64,000 nt of DNA from Williamsia muralis NBRC 105860 (lineage in GTDB: Bacteria > Actinomycetota > Actinomycetes > Mycobacteriales > Mycobacteriaceae), in the NCBI RefSeq assembly GCF_001598915.1, contig NZ_BDAP01000002.1, forward strand, positions 496,001 through 560,000, written 5' to 3'. The translations under genes were made by a program, and so were the position numbers. Shown in pieces: positions 35,483-44,142 of the stretch. The first letter of the stretch is position 1. Each line of letters opens with the position of its first letter. The notes below the pieces were generated by a model, which worked only from the letters and a program-made list of their open reading frames with translations, ran no database searches and was not told where the DNA came from.

Positions 35483-36460
35483 TCACTTCGGTGAAGCGGT
35501 GCTGAAGGTTTCGAGGATCGCGGTCTCCGCCGAGCGCCAGGTCAGGGCGAGTTCGGTGCGGGTCAACGAGTCGTCCGTCGGGGTGGCTGCGGTCAGCAAC
35601 TGTGCGGCCTCGTAACTCAGTCCGCCGATCGGAACAATCCCGGCCACGGTGTCGGCGATCCGGCCCAGCGTACGGAACACACTGCCCGGCAATGGTATCC
35701 GGACGAATCGGCGTCCGGTTCCGCGTTCGAGCAGATCGATCATGCGCGCGAACGTCAGCATCTGACCGCCCAGAATGTACCGACGCGGACCGCGTCCAGG
35801 CGTCATCATCGCCACGTGTGCGTCGGCCACATCGCGAACGTCGATCATCTGCATACCCCCGTCGACCACCGGCGCGATCCTCGAACGGACGATGGGCGCC
35901 CAGCCACGCTCGGTCACACCCGCGGGCGTCTGCAGCGCCGGCCCGACAACGCTCGCCGGGTACGTCACCACCACAGGCGCGCCCGATTGCTGAAGTTCCC
36001 GAGCCACCCGGTCGGCATATGCCTTGGTCTGCCCGTAGGCGCTGCGGGCGGTGGCGGTGGGACTGTCCGGTCCGATCACTGGGTCGGGGGAGGGGAACAG
36101 TGCGGCATAACTGCTCACCAGGACCACTGGATCGAGGCCGGCGTCCACCGCCGTCCGCAAGATCGCCTCGGTTGCGTGAGCGTTGATCTGCCACATCAGG
36201 TCGGCCTGCCGGTCGTCGGTGCCGACAACGCCGGCTGCGTGGATCAGGGCGTCGCAGCCGTCGAGCAGGCCCTTTACAACCGATGCATCCCGCACGTCAC
36301 CCGTCAGAACGCAGGCACGGCCCGACGGTGCCAACCGGGCGACGAGGGACGGATCCTCGTGCGGTGCCACCAGTACCCGGAGGTCGAAACCTGCGCGGTC
36401 GAGACCGTGGAGGATGTGTGCACCGACGTACCCGGTGCCGCCCGTGATCGCTACCCGCAT
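35483..36460 (-). CDS. NAD-dependent epimerase/dehydratase (extended SDR)
   Basis: 325 residues. TGGTGYVG at 6-13 binds NAD; VSSYAALF and YGQTKAYADR (about 142-151) give the catalytic tyrosine and lysine. The closest look is dihydroflavonol-reductase/3-beta-hydroxysteroid-dehydrogenase-like extended SDRs. It is translated 11 bases after the neighbouring SDR in an apparent two-gene operon controlled from 37.2 kb. Substrate, sugar or sterol, is not visible. Confidence 0.88.
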   Translation of the reverse strand: MRVAITGGTGYVGAHILHGLDRAGFDLRVLVAPHEDPSLVARLAPSGRACVLTGDVRDASVVKGLLDGCDALIHAAGVVGTDDRQADLMWQINAHATEAILRTAVDAGLDPVVLVSSYAALFPSPDPVIGPDSPTATARSAYGQTKAYADRVARELQQSGAPVVVTYPASVVGPALQTPAGVTERGWAPIVRSRIAPVVDGGMQMIDVRDVADAHVAMMTPGRGPRRYILGGQMLTFARMIDLLERGTGRRFVRIPLPGSVFRTLGRIADTVAGIVPIGGLSYEAAQLLTAATPTDDSLTRTELALTWRSAETAILETFSTASPK

Positions 36461-36471
36461 GCCGGCCCCGG

Positions 36472-37212
36472 TCAGAAGGTCTTGTGGGGGACGCCGGCGA
36501 GCAGTCCGCCTTCGACGACGAACTCGCCACCGGTGGTGTACGACGATTCGTCACTGGCGAGGAACAGCACCATTGCCGAGACCTCTTCGGGGTCGCCGCC
36601 ACGTCCGAGCGGGATGGTGAGGAAGTCCTCGGGGATTGCCTCGGTCATCGGCGTCCGGATGAATCCGGGATGGATCGAGTTGACCCGCACGTTCTTGGGC
36701 GCGAGCTCGAGGGCCACGGACTTGGTCAATCCGCGGACCGCGAACTTGGTGGCGGTGTAGCCGTGCAGCCCTGGGCTGCCGCGGAAACCCTCCACCGACG
36801 ACACGTTGATGATCGATGCGGGTGCCGAGTCGGCCAGGGTGTTCGCTGCCGCCTTGATACCGAGGAAGGTGCCGGTCAGGTTGACGTCGAGGATGGCCTG
36901 CCAGTCGGCCAACGAGAAGTCGGCGATCAGGTTGCCGTTCACCATCCCGGCGTTGTTGATGAGCACGGACAGGCTGCCGAAGGTGTCGAGGGTGGTCTTC
37001 ACGGCCTCGTGCCAGCTGTCTTCCTGGGTGACGTCGAGGTGGACGTACACAGCGTGGTCGCCGACTTCGTCGGCGAGTTGCCGCCCGGGCTCGTCGAGGA
37101 TGTCGCCGATCACCACGCGGGCGCCCTCGGCCACCAACGCCTTGGCGTGGGATGCGCCCATGCCCCGGGCGCCGCCGCTGATCAGAGCCACCTTGCCAGC
37201 TACTCGGTCCAT
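36472..37212 (-). CDS. SDR resembling Rv2002 / 20-beta(3-alpha)-hydroxysteroid dehydrogenase
   Basis: 246 residues from the ATG at 37212 behind GGGGAGG; the upstream in-frame ATG adds five residues. SGGARGMGASHAKALVAEGARVV binds NAD; NNAGMVN, VSSVEGF and YTATK supply the catalytic set. HLDVTQ, GYTATKFAVRGLTKSVALEL and ASDESSYTTGGEFVVEGG match the M. tuberculosis Rv2002 (FabG3) 20-beta-hydroxysteroid dehydrogenase pattern I recall. It probably acts on a steroid or a related alcohol. First gene of the operon with the downstream epimerase, under the palindrome at 37239-37253. Confidence 0.9.
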   Translation of the reverse strand: MDRVAGKVALISGGARGMGASHAKALVAEGARVVIGDILDEPGRQLADEVGDHAVYVHLDVTQEDSWHEAVKTTLDTFGSLSVLINNAGMVNGNLIADFSLADWQAILDVNLTGTFLGIKAAANTLADSAPASIINVSSVEGFRGSPGLHGYTATKFAVRGLTKSVALELAPKNVRVNSIHPGFIRTPMTEAIPEDFLTIPLGRGGDPEEVSAMVLFLASDESSYTTGGEFVVEGGLLAGVPHKTF

Positions 37213-37238
37213 GATTTTCCTCCCCAACGAATCAATTC

Positions 37239-37253
37239 GGTACCATTGGTACC
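37239..37253. promoter_or_regulatory. Perfect 15-bp palindrome, putative TetR-type operator
   Basis: GGTACCA-T-TGGTACC, 7-bp perfect arms, 26 bases upstream of the steroid-dehydrogenase-like start on the minus strand, in an AT-rich gap of 210 bases. A TetR-like repressor site is inferred; the nearest TetR genes are at 34.9 and 53.0 kb. Confidence 0.65.
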
Positions 37254-37422
37254 ATAATTATCGACCGGGCGGGTTCTGGATGCGAGCAGGTCAAAACGGT
37301 AGTTAGGCGCCGTAAGGTTATCGAATTGTGATCTGAATCTCTGCATCGTTTACCTGCAACCCTCACGGGTACGCCTTTCCTCGACAGCTCTATCGACCAG
37401 AGAGTCCAACCGAAGGAGAGAT

Positions 37423-38448
37423 ATGAGCACCACATCGACAACGCTGCGCCAGCAGTTGCGCACCATTTTGACCCTGACCAACACCGAGATCCAGATCGCC
37501 GAGACGCGTACCGCGCAGGCACGGACCGAGGCAGTTCGTCGCGAGCTCACCGAGAACGCCGAGAACGGCCGACTCCGGGCACAGGCCATCGAAGAAGCGA
37601 TCCGCGACCTGGGCGGTCTGCCCGACGTCATCCGGCCCATCGCCGGCCGTCTGTCCGCGTCCGTGAAGGCCCTTGCCGAGCAGGCGCAGCCGCTCGACGA
37701 GGCACTGCTGGGTGACCTTGCGCTCGAGCACCAGTTGCTCGACCGGGCACGCTACGTGAAGGCACTGGCCACAGCTGAGAACGAGACCACCGTGGTCACC
37801 CTGTCCGAGCAGCTGATCAACGCGCACGAGTCGACAGTCGTCTGGCTCACCACCCTGCTCGCCGAGGAAGCCATCGGCGGACCGGTTGCGCTGCGTCGCG
37901 GACCGTTGCAGGCCGCCAGCGGAGCGGCACTTCGCGCCGCCAGCATCCCGGCCACGCTCACCGCACGCGGAGTTGACCGCGCAGTTGATGCGATCCGTAA
38001 CGCCCCCGCACAGGTCAGCGCATTGTTCGACCGCACCGAAGAGGCCGGCGAAGCCGCGCTGGGCCGGGCCGCCAAGGCGGGGCAGGATGCACTCGCCCGC
38101 ACCTCGCGCGCTGGAGACACCGCACGCAAGACCGCCAGCGCGAGCCGGGACGCGGCACTGGAAGCGGCAGAGCAGACTGCTCGGGCCAACGGCGCGAACG
38201 ACGCCGCGGACCGGCTGCACGCGGCCCGCGAAGGCACCGGCACCATCGACCCCGCCGATCTCCCGATCGATGACTACGAGTCGCTCAACGTGAGCTCGGT
38301 TGTCGCGGCGATCAAGGAGTTGGAGAAGCCGTCGGACGTCCGTCTGGTGATCGCATACGAGGAAGCGCACAAGAACCGCCACGGAGTGGTCTCGGCAGCA
38401 CAGACCCGTATCGCGGCCATCGCGCAAGAAGTCGTCGGCGTGAAGTGA
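37423..38448 (+). CDS. Ferritin-like helical protein with Ala-rich amphipathic region
   Basis: 341 residues, no signal peptide. Residues 1-145 resemble a four-helix ferritin-like domain; acidic/His ligand candidates are ALEHQLLD and NAHES (about 99-107, 129-133). Residues about 150-265 are an Ala-rich amphipathic segment with repeated ERA/AAK heptads (GEAALGRAAKAGQDALARTS). The C-terminal short domain (DYESLNVSSVVAAIKELEKP...YEEAHKNRHGVV) recalls a recurring tail of actinobacterial lipid-droplet or surface helical proteins. That is from memory. AAGGAGAGA precedes the ATG and a classical terminator follows, so it is probably a well-expressed single gene. Confidence 0.8.
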   Translation: MSTTSTTLRQQLRTILTLTNTEIQIAETRTAQARTEAVRRELTENAENGRLRAQAIEEAIRDLGGLPDVIRPIAGRLSASVKALAEQAQPLDEALLGDLALEHQLLDRARYVKALATAENETTVVTLSEQLINAHESTVVWLTTLLAEEAIGGPVALRRGPLQAASGAALRAASIPATLTARGVDRAVDAIRNAPAQVSALFDRTEEAGEAALGRAAKAGQDALARTSRAGDTARKTASASRDAALEAAEQTARANGANDAADRLHAAREGTGTIDPADLPIDDYESLNVSSVVAAIKELEKPSDVRLVIAYEEAHKNRHGVVSAAQTRIAAIAQEVVGVK

Positions 38449-38477
38449 CCTGACCTCACGTTCTCGCCGAGAACAAG

Positions 38478-38516
38478 CCCGCCACCACCGTGACCCGGTG
38501 GTGGCGGGTTCTTTTT
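38478..38516 (+). terminator. Rho-independent terminator
   Basis: CCCGCCACCACCG (38478-38490) and CGGTGGTGGCGGG (38496-38508), perfect 13-bp stem, 5-nt loop, followed by TTCTTTTT (38509-38516). Thirty bases after the ferritin-like gene stop. This is the only hairpin with a full T-tract in the window. Confidence 0.93.
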
Positions 38517-38591
38517 GTGCCCAAGGTGCCCGGAGCATGCCGACGGGAAATCGGCTGGCACGGGCGCCGCTGGATCGGGCACAGTTGACCG

Positions 38592-39986
38592 GTGTCCACA
38601 CCGACGTCACTGCCCCGTGCGCTGAAGCCCTTCCGGCATCAGCAGTACCGGTTGTTGTGCATGGGCCTGGTGCTGGCGATGTTCGCCGACGGCATCTGGA
38701 CTGTCGGCGTGGTGTGGCAGGTCATCGACCTCGGCGGCGGCCCAGGGCAGCTGTCGTTGGTCACCGCCGTGGCTGCGGTCGGCATGGTGGCCTCGACGTT
38801 GCTCGGGGGAGTGCTGGCCGACCGGATGTCGCAGCGCACCATCCTGATCGCCCTCGAGGTCGTGAAACTGATCGTGATCGGCCTCGTGGGCGTGCTCGGC
38901 TTCACCGGCACGCTGCAGATGTGGCAGTTGCCGCTGGTCTCGCTCATCGGCGGGATCACGACGGGCATCTACTACCCGACCTATTCGGCACTGCTGCCGT
39001 CGTTGGTGCCGCGCGAGGAGCTCATGGCGGCCAACGGCATCGAGGGTACGTTGCGTCCCACGATCTTTCAGGCAGCAGGCCCGGCAGTGGCCGGCGGTCT
39101 GATCGCGCTGTCGTCGCCGGCCCTAGCGATCACCGCGTCCGCGGTCGCCTCGGCATTGTCGGCGGTGTTCTACCTCCTGATGCGGCCGACGCCGGCCAGG
39201 CAAGAGCCCAGGCCGCGCGCAGAACTGGTCCGCGGAACGGTCACCGACATCGCCGAGGGATTTGTGTACATGTGGCGTACCCCTTGGCTTTTGGCAACAC
39301 TGCTGTTCGCCTTGCTGATGGTGTTGATGGTGATGGGACCGCTGGAGGTGCTGGTGCCGTTCGCGGTCAAGGAACGCGCCGGCGGCGATGCGGGTTCACA
39401 CGCAATGGTGTTGGCGGCCTTCGGAATCGGGGGAGCGGTCGGCTCCCTGGTGATGGCGTCCATGCCGATGCCGCGCCGGTATCTGACGGTGATGTTCGTG
39501 GTCTGGGGTCTGTCGTCGTTGCCGTTGGTCGTGATGGGCATGGCCACCGAGGTGTGGGTGTTCGTCCTTGCGGGCCTGGTGCTCGGTTTCGCGTTCGACG
39601 GACCCATGGTCATCTGGGGCACCCTGCTACAGCGCCGGGTCCCGCCGCACATGCTGGGACGGGTCTCGAGTCTCGACTTCTTCGTGTCCATCGCGCTGAT
39701 GCCCGTGTCGATGGCGATCGCGGCACCGGTGAGTGAATGGATCGGCCTGACAACCACTTTTGTCATCGCGGGCATCGCTCCCGTTCCCGTGGCCGCCGTC
39801 GCGTTCTTCGTCGCCCGCCTGCAACACGACGAGATCGCGAATCCGCTGCGCGACGGGCCGGCCACTGTCGAGGTGGTCACCACGGCCGAAGCAATCCCCG
39901 CCGTGGAGGTGAAGGCAGGCGTGTCAGATCAGGAACTGCTTCGCGCCGGCCACGACGAGTTCGGTGAGGTCGTTGACGATCGGTGA
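38592..39986 (+). CDS. Major facilitator superfamily exporter (EntS-like)
   Basis: 464 residues from a GTG at 38592. About twelve membrane helices with the MFS loop GGVLADRMSQRTIL (about 72-85) and the family segment ANGIEGTLRPTIFQAAGPAVAGGL. It exports a small molecule such as a siderophore or drug. The final 60 residues are hydrophilic; the last 63 bases overlap the lysG 3' end on the opposite strand, so transcription collides there. No Shine-Dalgarno is obvious before the start. Confidence 0.9.
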   Translation: MSTPTSLPRALKPFRHQQYRLLCMGLVLAMFADGIWTVGVVWQVIDLGGGPGQLSLVTAVAAVGMVASTLLGGVLADRMSQRTILIALEVVKLIVIGLVGVLGFTGTLQMWQLPLVSLIGGITTGIYYPTYSALLPSLVPREELMAANGIEGTLRPTIFQAAGPAVAGGLIALSSPALAITASAVASALSAVFYLLMRPTPARQEPRPRAELVRGTVTDIAEGFVYMWRTPWLLATLLFALLMVLMVMGPLEVLVPFAVKERAGGDAGSHAMVLAAFGIGGAVGSLVMASMPMPRRYLTVMFVVWGLSSLPLVVMGMATEVWVFVLAGLVLGFAFDGPMVIWGTLLQRRVPPHMLGRVSSLDFFVSIALMPVSMAIAAPVSEWIGLTTTFVIAGIAPVPVAAVAFFVARLQHDEIANPLRDGPATVEVVTTAEAIPAVEVKAGVSDQELLRAGHDEFGEVVDDR

Positions 39987-40832
39987 CTCCAGTTTCCAGT
40001 ACTGCCAGTACAACTGGATGTCGACGTGGTGATTGCCCAGGGTGCGAACCGTTCCCGCCGCCAGCGCCGGGGTGATCTGCGCGGCGGGGACCGCTCCCCA
40101 TCCGGCCCCGAGTTCGACGGCTCGGTGGTATTCCACCGATGCGGGGACATAGGTGATCGGGGGGTCGACGTGACGCCGGGTCAATCGGTTGAGCAGGTCC
40201 GTCTGAATGGTGTCCTTGCGGTCGAACGCGACCATCGGCGCACGCGCCAGGTCTGCCGCGCGCAGCCCGTCTGGAAGCCATGTTTCGATGAAGTCGGTGC
40301 TGGCCACCGGGAGATAACGCATGGCGCCGAGAGCAATCGCGGCGCAGCCGCGCACGGGAATGGGATCGGAGGTCACCGCCCCCACCGCTTGTCCCGACCG
40401 CAGGAATCCGGTGGAGTGACTTTCGTCGTCCCTGAGCACCTCCACCGCGACGGGATGGCGCCGCTGTATCTCGGCAACCACCGGTAGCAGCCAGATCGAG
40501 ATCGAGTCCGCGTTCGCGGCAACCGGCAGATGCATGCGGGGGACATCTCGGGGATCGGCCGCGAGCGCCTCGGGATGGCCGAGCAGAGCGGATTCGGCTT
40601 CGCGCCGGAGAAGGTCCCATTGCGCCGCGAGTCGCAGCAGAACCTCACCGTCCGGGGTGGCGCGTGCCGGTTTGGTGCGTTGCACCAGGACCCGCCCGAC
40701 CGACGCCTCCAGGGCTTTCATCCGCTGGCTCACTGCGGACGGTGTGATGTGCAGAGCGTCGGCCGCGGCGTCGAACGTGCCCCCTTGGACCACAGCTGCG
40801 AGCGTGCGCAGCCCTTCGCTTGTGATGTCCAC
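39924..40832 (-). CDS. lysG: LysR-type regulator of the LysG/ArgP family
   Basis: 302 residues. N-terminal winged helix-turn-helix (about 4-60, FDAAADALHITPSAVSQRMKALE) and a ligand-binding domain with two Rossmann-like lobes. ArgP/LysG proteins sense lysine or arginine and activate a divergent LysE-type exporter. Here the divergent gene is lysE, 70 bases away, confirming the role. The gene tail overlaps the MFS gene. Confidence 0.93.
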   Translation of the reverse strand: MDITSEGLRTLAAVVQGGTFDAAADALHITPSAVSQRMKALEASVGRVLVQRTKPARATPDGEVLLRLAAQWDLLRREAESALLGHPEALAADPRDVPRMHLPVAANADSISIWLLPVVAEIQRRHPVAVEVLRDDESHSTGFLRSGQAVGAVTSDPIPVRGCAAIALGAMRYLPVASTDFIETWLPDGLRAADLARAPMVAFDRKDTIQTDLLNRLTRRHVDPPITYVPASVEYHRAVELGAGWGAVPAAQITPALAAGTVRTLGNHHVDIQLYWQYWKLESPIVNDLTELVVAGAKQFLI

Positions 40833-40902
40833 TTAAGTCAGTCTAATGCTCCATGAAAATCATTCGCTGGATTGAATGGACGGACCGACTTAGCGTGGCC
40901 TG

Positions 40903-41520
40903 GTGTCCTACTTCTTCCCGGCGGTTGCCGGCCTCCTGACCGGGGCGGGTCTGATCATCGCCATCGGTGCACAGAACGTGTTCGTCCTGCGGCAAGGTAT
41001 TCGGCGCGAGCACGTCCTGCCGGTCGTCGCCGTGTGCACCGCATCCGACATCGTCCTCATCCTCGCCGGCGTCATCGGTCTGGGCGCAGTGGTCACCGCG
41101 CACCCGCAGGTGGTCGACCTCGCCACCTTCGCCGGTGCCGGCTACCTCCTGGTGCTGGCGGCGCTGGCCGCCCGCCGGGCGATGCGGCCGGCGGCGATCG
41201 ACGCAGGCAACGCGGTGGCCGCGACGAGCAGATGGGCGGCCGTCGGCACAGCGGTCGCGCTGACCTGGCTCAATCCCCATGTCTACCTCGATACGGTCAT
41301 CACCCTCGGCGCAATCGCCAACACCCATGGCCCGCAATCGAAATGGGTGTTCGCTGCCGGTGCCTGCGCGGCGTCTCTCCTGTGGTTCGCCGCGCTGGGG
41401 TTCGGCTCGGGAAAGCTGGCGCCACTGTTCGCCAAACCCCGGGCATGGCGACTGCTCGACGTGCTGGTGGCCGTCGTCATGGGGTCACTCGCGGTGGGTC
41501 TCATCGTGAGCGCGCTGTGA
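40903..41520 (+). CDS. lysE: LysE-family lysine/arginine exporter
   Basis: 205 residues, five or six membrane helices, with the LysE/ArgO pattern GLIIAIGAQNVFVLRQGI (17-34) and ALTWLNPHVYLDT (about 116-128). It exports excess basic amino acids. The GTG at 40903 has no Shine-Dalgarno; TAGCGT at 40891-40896 would be a -10 with transcription starting near the GTG, so a leaderless message is plausible. The poor -35 fits dependence on LysG activation. Confidence 0.94.
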   Translation: MSYFFPAVAGLLTGAGLIIAIGAQNVFVLRQGIRREHVLPVVAVCTASDIVLILAGVIGLGAVVTAHPQVVDLATFAGAGYLLVLAALAARRAMRPAAIDAGNAVAATSRWAAVGTAVALTWLNPHVYLDTVITLGAIANTHGPQSKWVFAAGACAASLLWFAALGFGSGKLAPLFAKPRAWRLLDVLVAVVMGSLAVGLIVSAL

Positions 41521-41600
41521 AGCAGATCCACCAAGCGGGTTGGTCGGCCGCCCCTTTCTGACTACTCTTGTGCGCAGAATCCCCGAGCAGTGAGGTCTGG

Positions 41601-42068
41601 ATGGACAACGACAAGGCCGTGGCCACGTTCTTCGAGCTCAAGGAAAGCCAGGCGGTCAGCGAACCCGCCCATCTGGATGAACTCTGGGCCGCGTTGGACC
41701 CGATCGGGCGCGACTTCATGATCGGCGCCTGGTCCGGGGGCGAGCTGCCGAGCGGGCACAAGATGGACGGTCAGCTCGAGCTGGCGCGCTGGCACGGCAA
41801 GACATTCAACTCGATCTACGACGTCAAACCGCTGGTGTGCCGCGACGACGAAGGCAACCTGTACTCGAATCAGGAACTCGGCAAGGGTGAGGCCAGCCTG
41901 TGGGATGTGCAGTTCCGCGGCGAGACCACCGCGTCGATGGTCTACGACGGCCAGCCGGTCATCGACCACTTCAAGAAGGTCGACGACACCCACGTCATGG
42001 GCATCATGAACGGCAAGACGTCGCTGGTCCGTGACCGCCACTTCTACTTTTACCTCGAGCGCGAATGA
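41601..42068 (+). CDS. GXWXG/DUF4334-domain protein
   Basis: 155 residues from the ATG at 41601, after GTGAGGTC. The GxWxG segment reads IGAWSGGELPSGH (about 43-55), and the second half matches the DUF4334 style ending RHFYFYLERE. Soluble. Function unknown in the family, which is common in actinobacteria. Divergent from nothing; it is 80 bases after lysE and a separate unit. Confidence 0.85.
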   Translation: MDNDKAVATFFELKESQAVSEPAHLDELWAALDPIGRDFMIGAWSGGELPSGHKMDGQLELARWHGKTFNSIYDVKPLVCRDDEGNLYSNQELGKGEASLWDVQFRGETTASMVYDGQPVIDHFKKVDDTHVMGIMNGKTSLVRDRHFYFYLERE

Positions 42069-42243
42069 CCGCTGGGTAATCAACCGGACGAGCTGAGCCG
42101 GCCCGACTGATCCGACACGTGGGCTCTGGCCTTGTGGGACCTCGCGCCGACAGCGACAATTCCGATATGCCCCGCACCGTGCCAGTTTGCGTCAATGCAC
42201 GTGGCGGCCACGCGCGGGCGCCTGGCACACGGGCGGCGCGCTG
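42069..42243. other. Gap upstream of the cation antiporter
   Basis: 175 bases. GTGCCAG (42179-42185) and CTGGCAC (42222-42228) can pair, with GTGG/CCAC (42201-42211) inside, so a leader structure is possible near the antiporter start. No recognised riboswitch. Confidence 0.3.
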
Positions 42244-44043
42244 GTGACCAGCCTGGTGGCGACCTCTGCTGATCTCGGTGCCGACAGCGGCCTCGAGCCC
42301 TTCTCGATGATCGCGCTGGTGTTGCTCATGGCCGCGATCGTGGGGCTTGTCGCCACCCGGTTGCGCCAGCCGATGATCGTGGCTTTCATCGGCGTCGGCG
42401 TGCTCGTCGGCCCGGTCGGCACGGGATGGGTTGTCGCCGATGGGACCATCGAGCTGCTGGCTCGGCTGGGCATCGCGGTACTGCTGTTCCTGGTCGGCTT
42501 GCGGCTCGACCTCCACCTGATCCGCAACACCGGGCCGATAGCGCTCATCACCGGGCTGGGCCAGGTGATCTTGACAGCGGTCATCGGATACGGCGGTGCC
42601 ATCGCGTTCGGGATGGACGCCACCTCCGCGCTCTATGTGGCTGTGGCGCTGACGTTCTCGTCCACGATCATCGTGGTGAAGCTACTCTCGGACAAACACG
42701 AGATCGAGCAGCTCCACGGCCGGATCGCACTCGGTGTCCTGATCGTGCAGGACATCGTCGTGGTGCTTGTGATGATCGTGCTGACCGCCGTCGGGCACGG
42801 CAGCGGCGACACCAACATCGGGCTCAGCGTGGTGCTGGTGGTGGCCAAGGGCATTGCGCTCTTGGTGGGCGTCGGCCTCATGATGCGGTACGTGTTGCCG
42901 TGGTTGCTCGGTCACATCGCGCGATCTCAAGAGTTGCTGGTGCTGTTCGGGGTCGCCTATGCCGTGGGTGTCGCAGCGCTGACCGAGTGGCTCGGTTTCA
43001 GCTCCGAGGTCGGTGCCTTCATCGCGGGCATCTCCCTGGCCGCAACGCCGTATCGCGACGCGATGGGTGCACGGCTGGTCAGTTTGCGGGACTTTCTGCT
43101 GCTGTTCTTCTTTCTCGACCTCGGAGCACGACTCGAGTTCGCAGATGCCGGTGGGCAAGTGGTCGAAGCGCTGGTGTTCTCGGCATTCGTCCTGATCGGA
43201 AAGCCGATCATCGTCATGTTGATCATGGCGGTGATGCGCTACCCGGTGCGCGTGGGATTTGCCACCGGTGCCACCCTCGCGCAGATCTCCGAGTTCTCAC
43301 TGATACTCGCCGCTCTGGGGTTCGGTCTCGGCCACATCGATGGCGCCACAGTCAGTCTCATCACGGTCGTCGGGCTCATCACCATCGGCTGTTCCACCTA
43401 CCTGATCCTGTACTGGAGTGCGATCTTCGACCGCCTGGAGCGCTGGGTGGCGGTGTTCGAACGGACCGAGAAGCTGCGTCCCGAGGCAGCCGACATCACG
43501 CCCGAGATCGACACGATCGTCTACGGACTGGGCCGGTTCGGTACCCACGTCGCCGAGCACCTGAGCGAGTCGGGACACAAGGTGCTCGTGGTCGACTTCG
43601 ATCCCCAGCGCGTCGCGCACCACAACAACCGCGGACAGCCGGCAGTCTTCGGCAGTGCCGAGGACGTCCACTTCCTCGAATCATTGCCGCTCGCGCAGAC
43701 GCGGTACGTCATCAGCACCATCCCGGTGATCGACACGAGTAGGACTCTGCTGCACAACCTTCGGCAGGCGAAGTACGCCGGTCGCACGGTGGTCACCGCG
43801 CACACCCGCCACGATGCCGAACAACTGCGCTCGGCCGGTGCGGACGTTGTCCTCGAACCCTTTGCATTGGCGGCGGGTGCCACAAGCGATGCGCTGCGGG
43901 CCGCGCTTGACGCACTCGATCAGGACGAGTCCGACAGCGCACGCGTGGCCGAGTCCGGTTCCGCCGAGTCGGGCATCGACGATCCCGCTGCATCGAGGGG
44001 CGGCGTGCCAGAGGAGTTCGGCCCCCGCGACACCCGCGAATGA
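42244..44043 (+). CDS. Cation:proton antiporter (CPA2/KefB type) with RCK domain
   Basis: 599 residues from a GTG at 42244; a longer in-frame start at 42187 is possible. About twelve membrane helices in the first 400 residues, including the helix-4/5 core ALTFSSTIIVVKLLSDKHE and EVGAFIAGISLA. A TrkA-N/RCK domain follows from about 420 with the nucleotide fold YGLGRFGTHVAEHL. It exchanges K+ or Na+ for protons, controlled by NAD(H) or another nucleotide. The tail of about 55 residues is low-complexity Asp/Ser/Gly. Confidence 0.92.
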   Translation: MTSLVATSADLGADSGLEPFSMIALVLLMAAIVGLVATRLRQPMIVAFIGVGVLVGPVGTGWVVADGTIELLARLGIAVLLFLVGLRLDLHLIRNTGPIALITGLGQVILTAVIGYGGAIAFGMDATSALYVAVALTFSSTIIVVKLLSDKHEIEQLHGRIALGVLIVQDIVVVLVMIVLTAVGHGSGDTNIGLSVVLVVAKGIALLVGVGLMMRYVLPWLLGHIARSQELLVLFGVAYAVGVAALTEWLGFSSEVGAFIAGISLAATPYRDAMGARLVSLRDFLLLFFFLDLGARLEFADAGGQVVEALVFSAFVLIGKPIIVMLIMAVMRYPVRVGFATGATLAQISEFSLILAALGFGLGHIDGATVSLITVVGLITIGCSTYLILYWSAIFDRLERWVAVFERTEKLRPEAADITPEIDTIVYGLGRFGTHVAEHLSESGHKVLVVDFDPQRVAHHNNRGQPAVFGSAEDVHFLESLPLAQTRYVISTIPVIDTSRTLLHNLRQAKYAGRTVVTAHTRHDAEQLRSAGADVVLEPFALAAGATSDALRAALDALDQDESDSARVAESGSAESGIDDPAASRGGVPEEFGPRDTRE

Positions 44044-44064
44044 TCGGGTGGTCGCAGATGGAAG

Positions 44065-44076
44065 TGACTACAGTCA
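44065..44076. promoter_or_regulatory. Palindrome overlapping a -10-like element
   Basis: TGACT-AC-AGTCA lies 66 bases before the alcohol dehydrogenase ATG, and TACAGT within it resembles a -10. The half-sites match those of the operator at 59.65 kb except for spacing. Possible repressor site. Confidence 0.4.
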
Positions 44077-44142
44077 GTGTCAGATGGCGGTGCCGGTCGG
44101 GCGTTGTGCCATCCGGTTTCATCGGTCGAGTGGAGGGCGGAC

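Noticed and set aside
37390-38610. 406-codon minus-strand frame opposite the ferritin-like gene
   Set aside because: It crosses a classical terminator and lacks domain signatures.
42179-42228. Riboswitch in the leader of the cation antiporter
   Set aside because: Only a 7-bp repeat and a small inner stem; no known riboswitch consensus is recognised.
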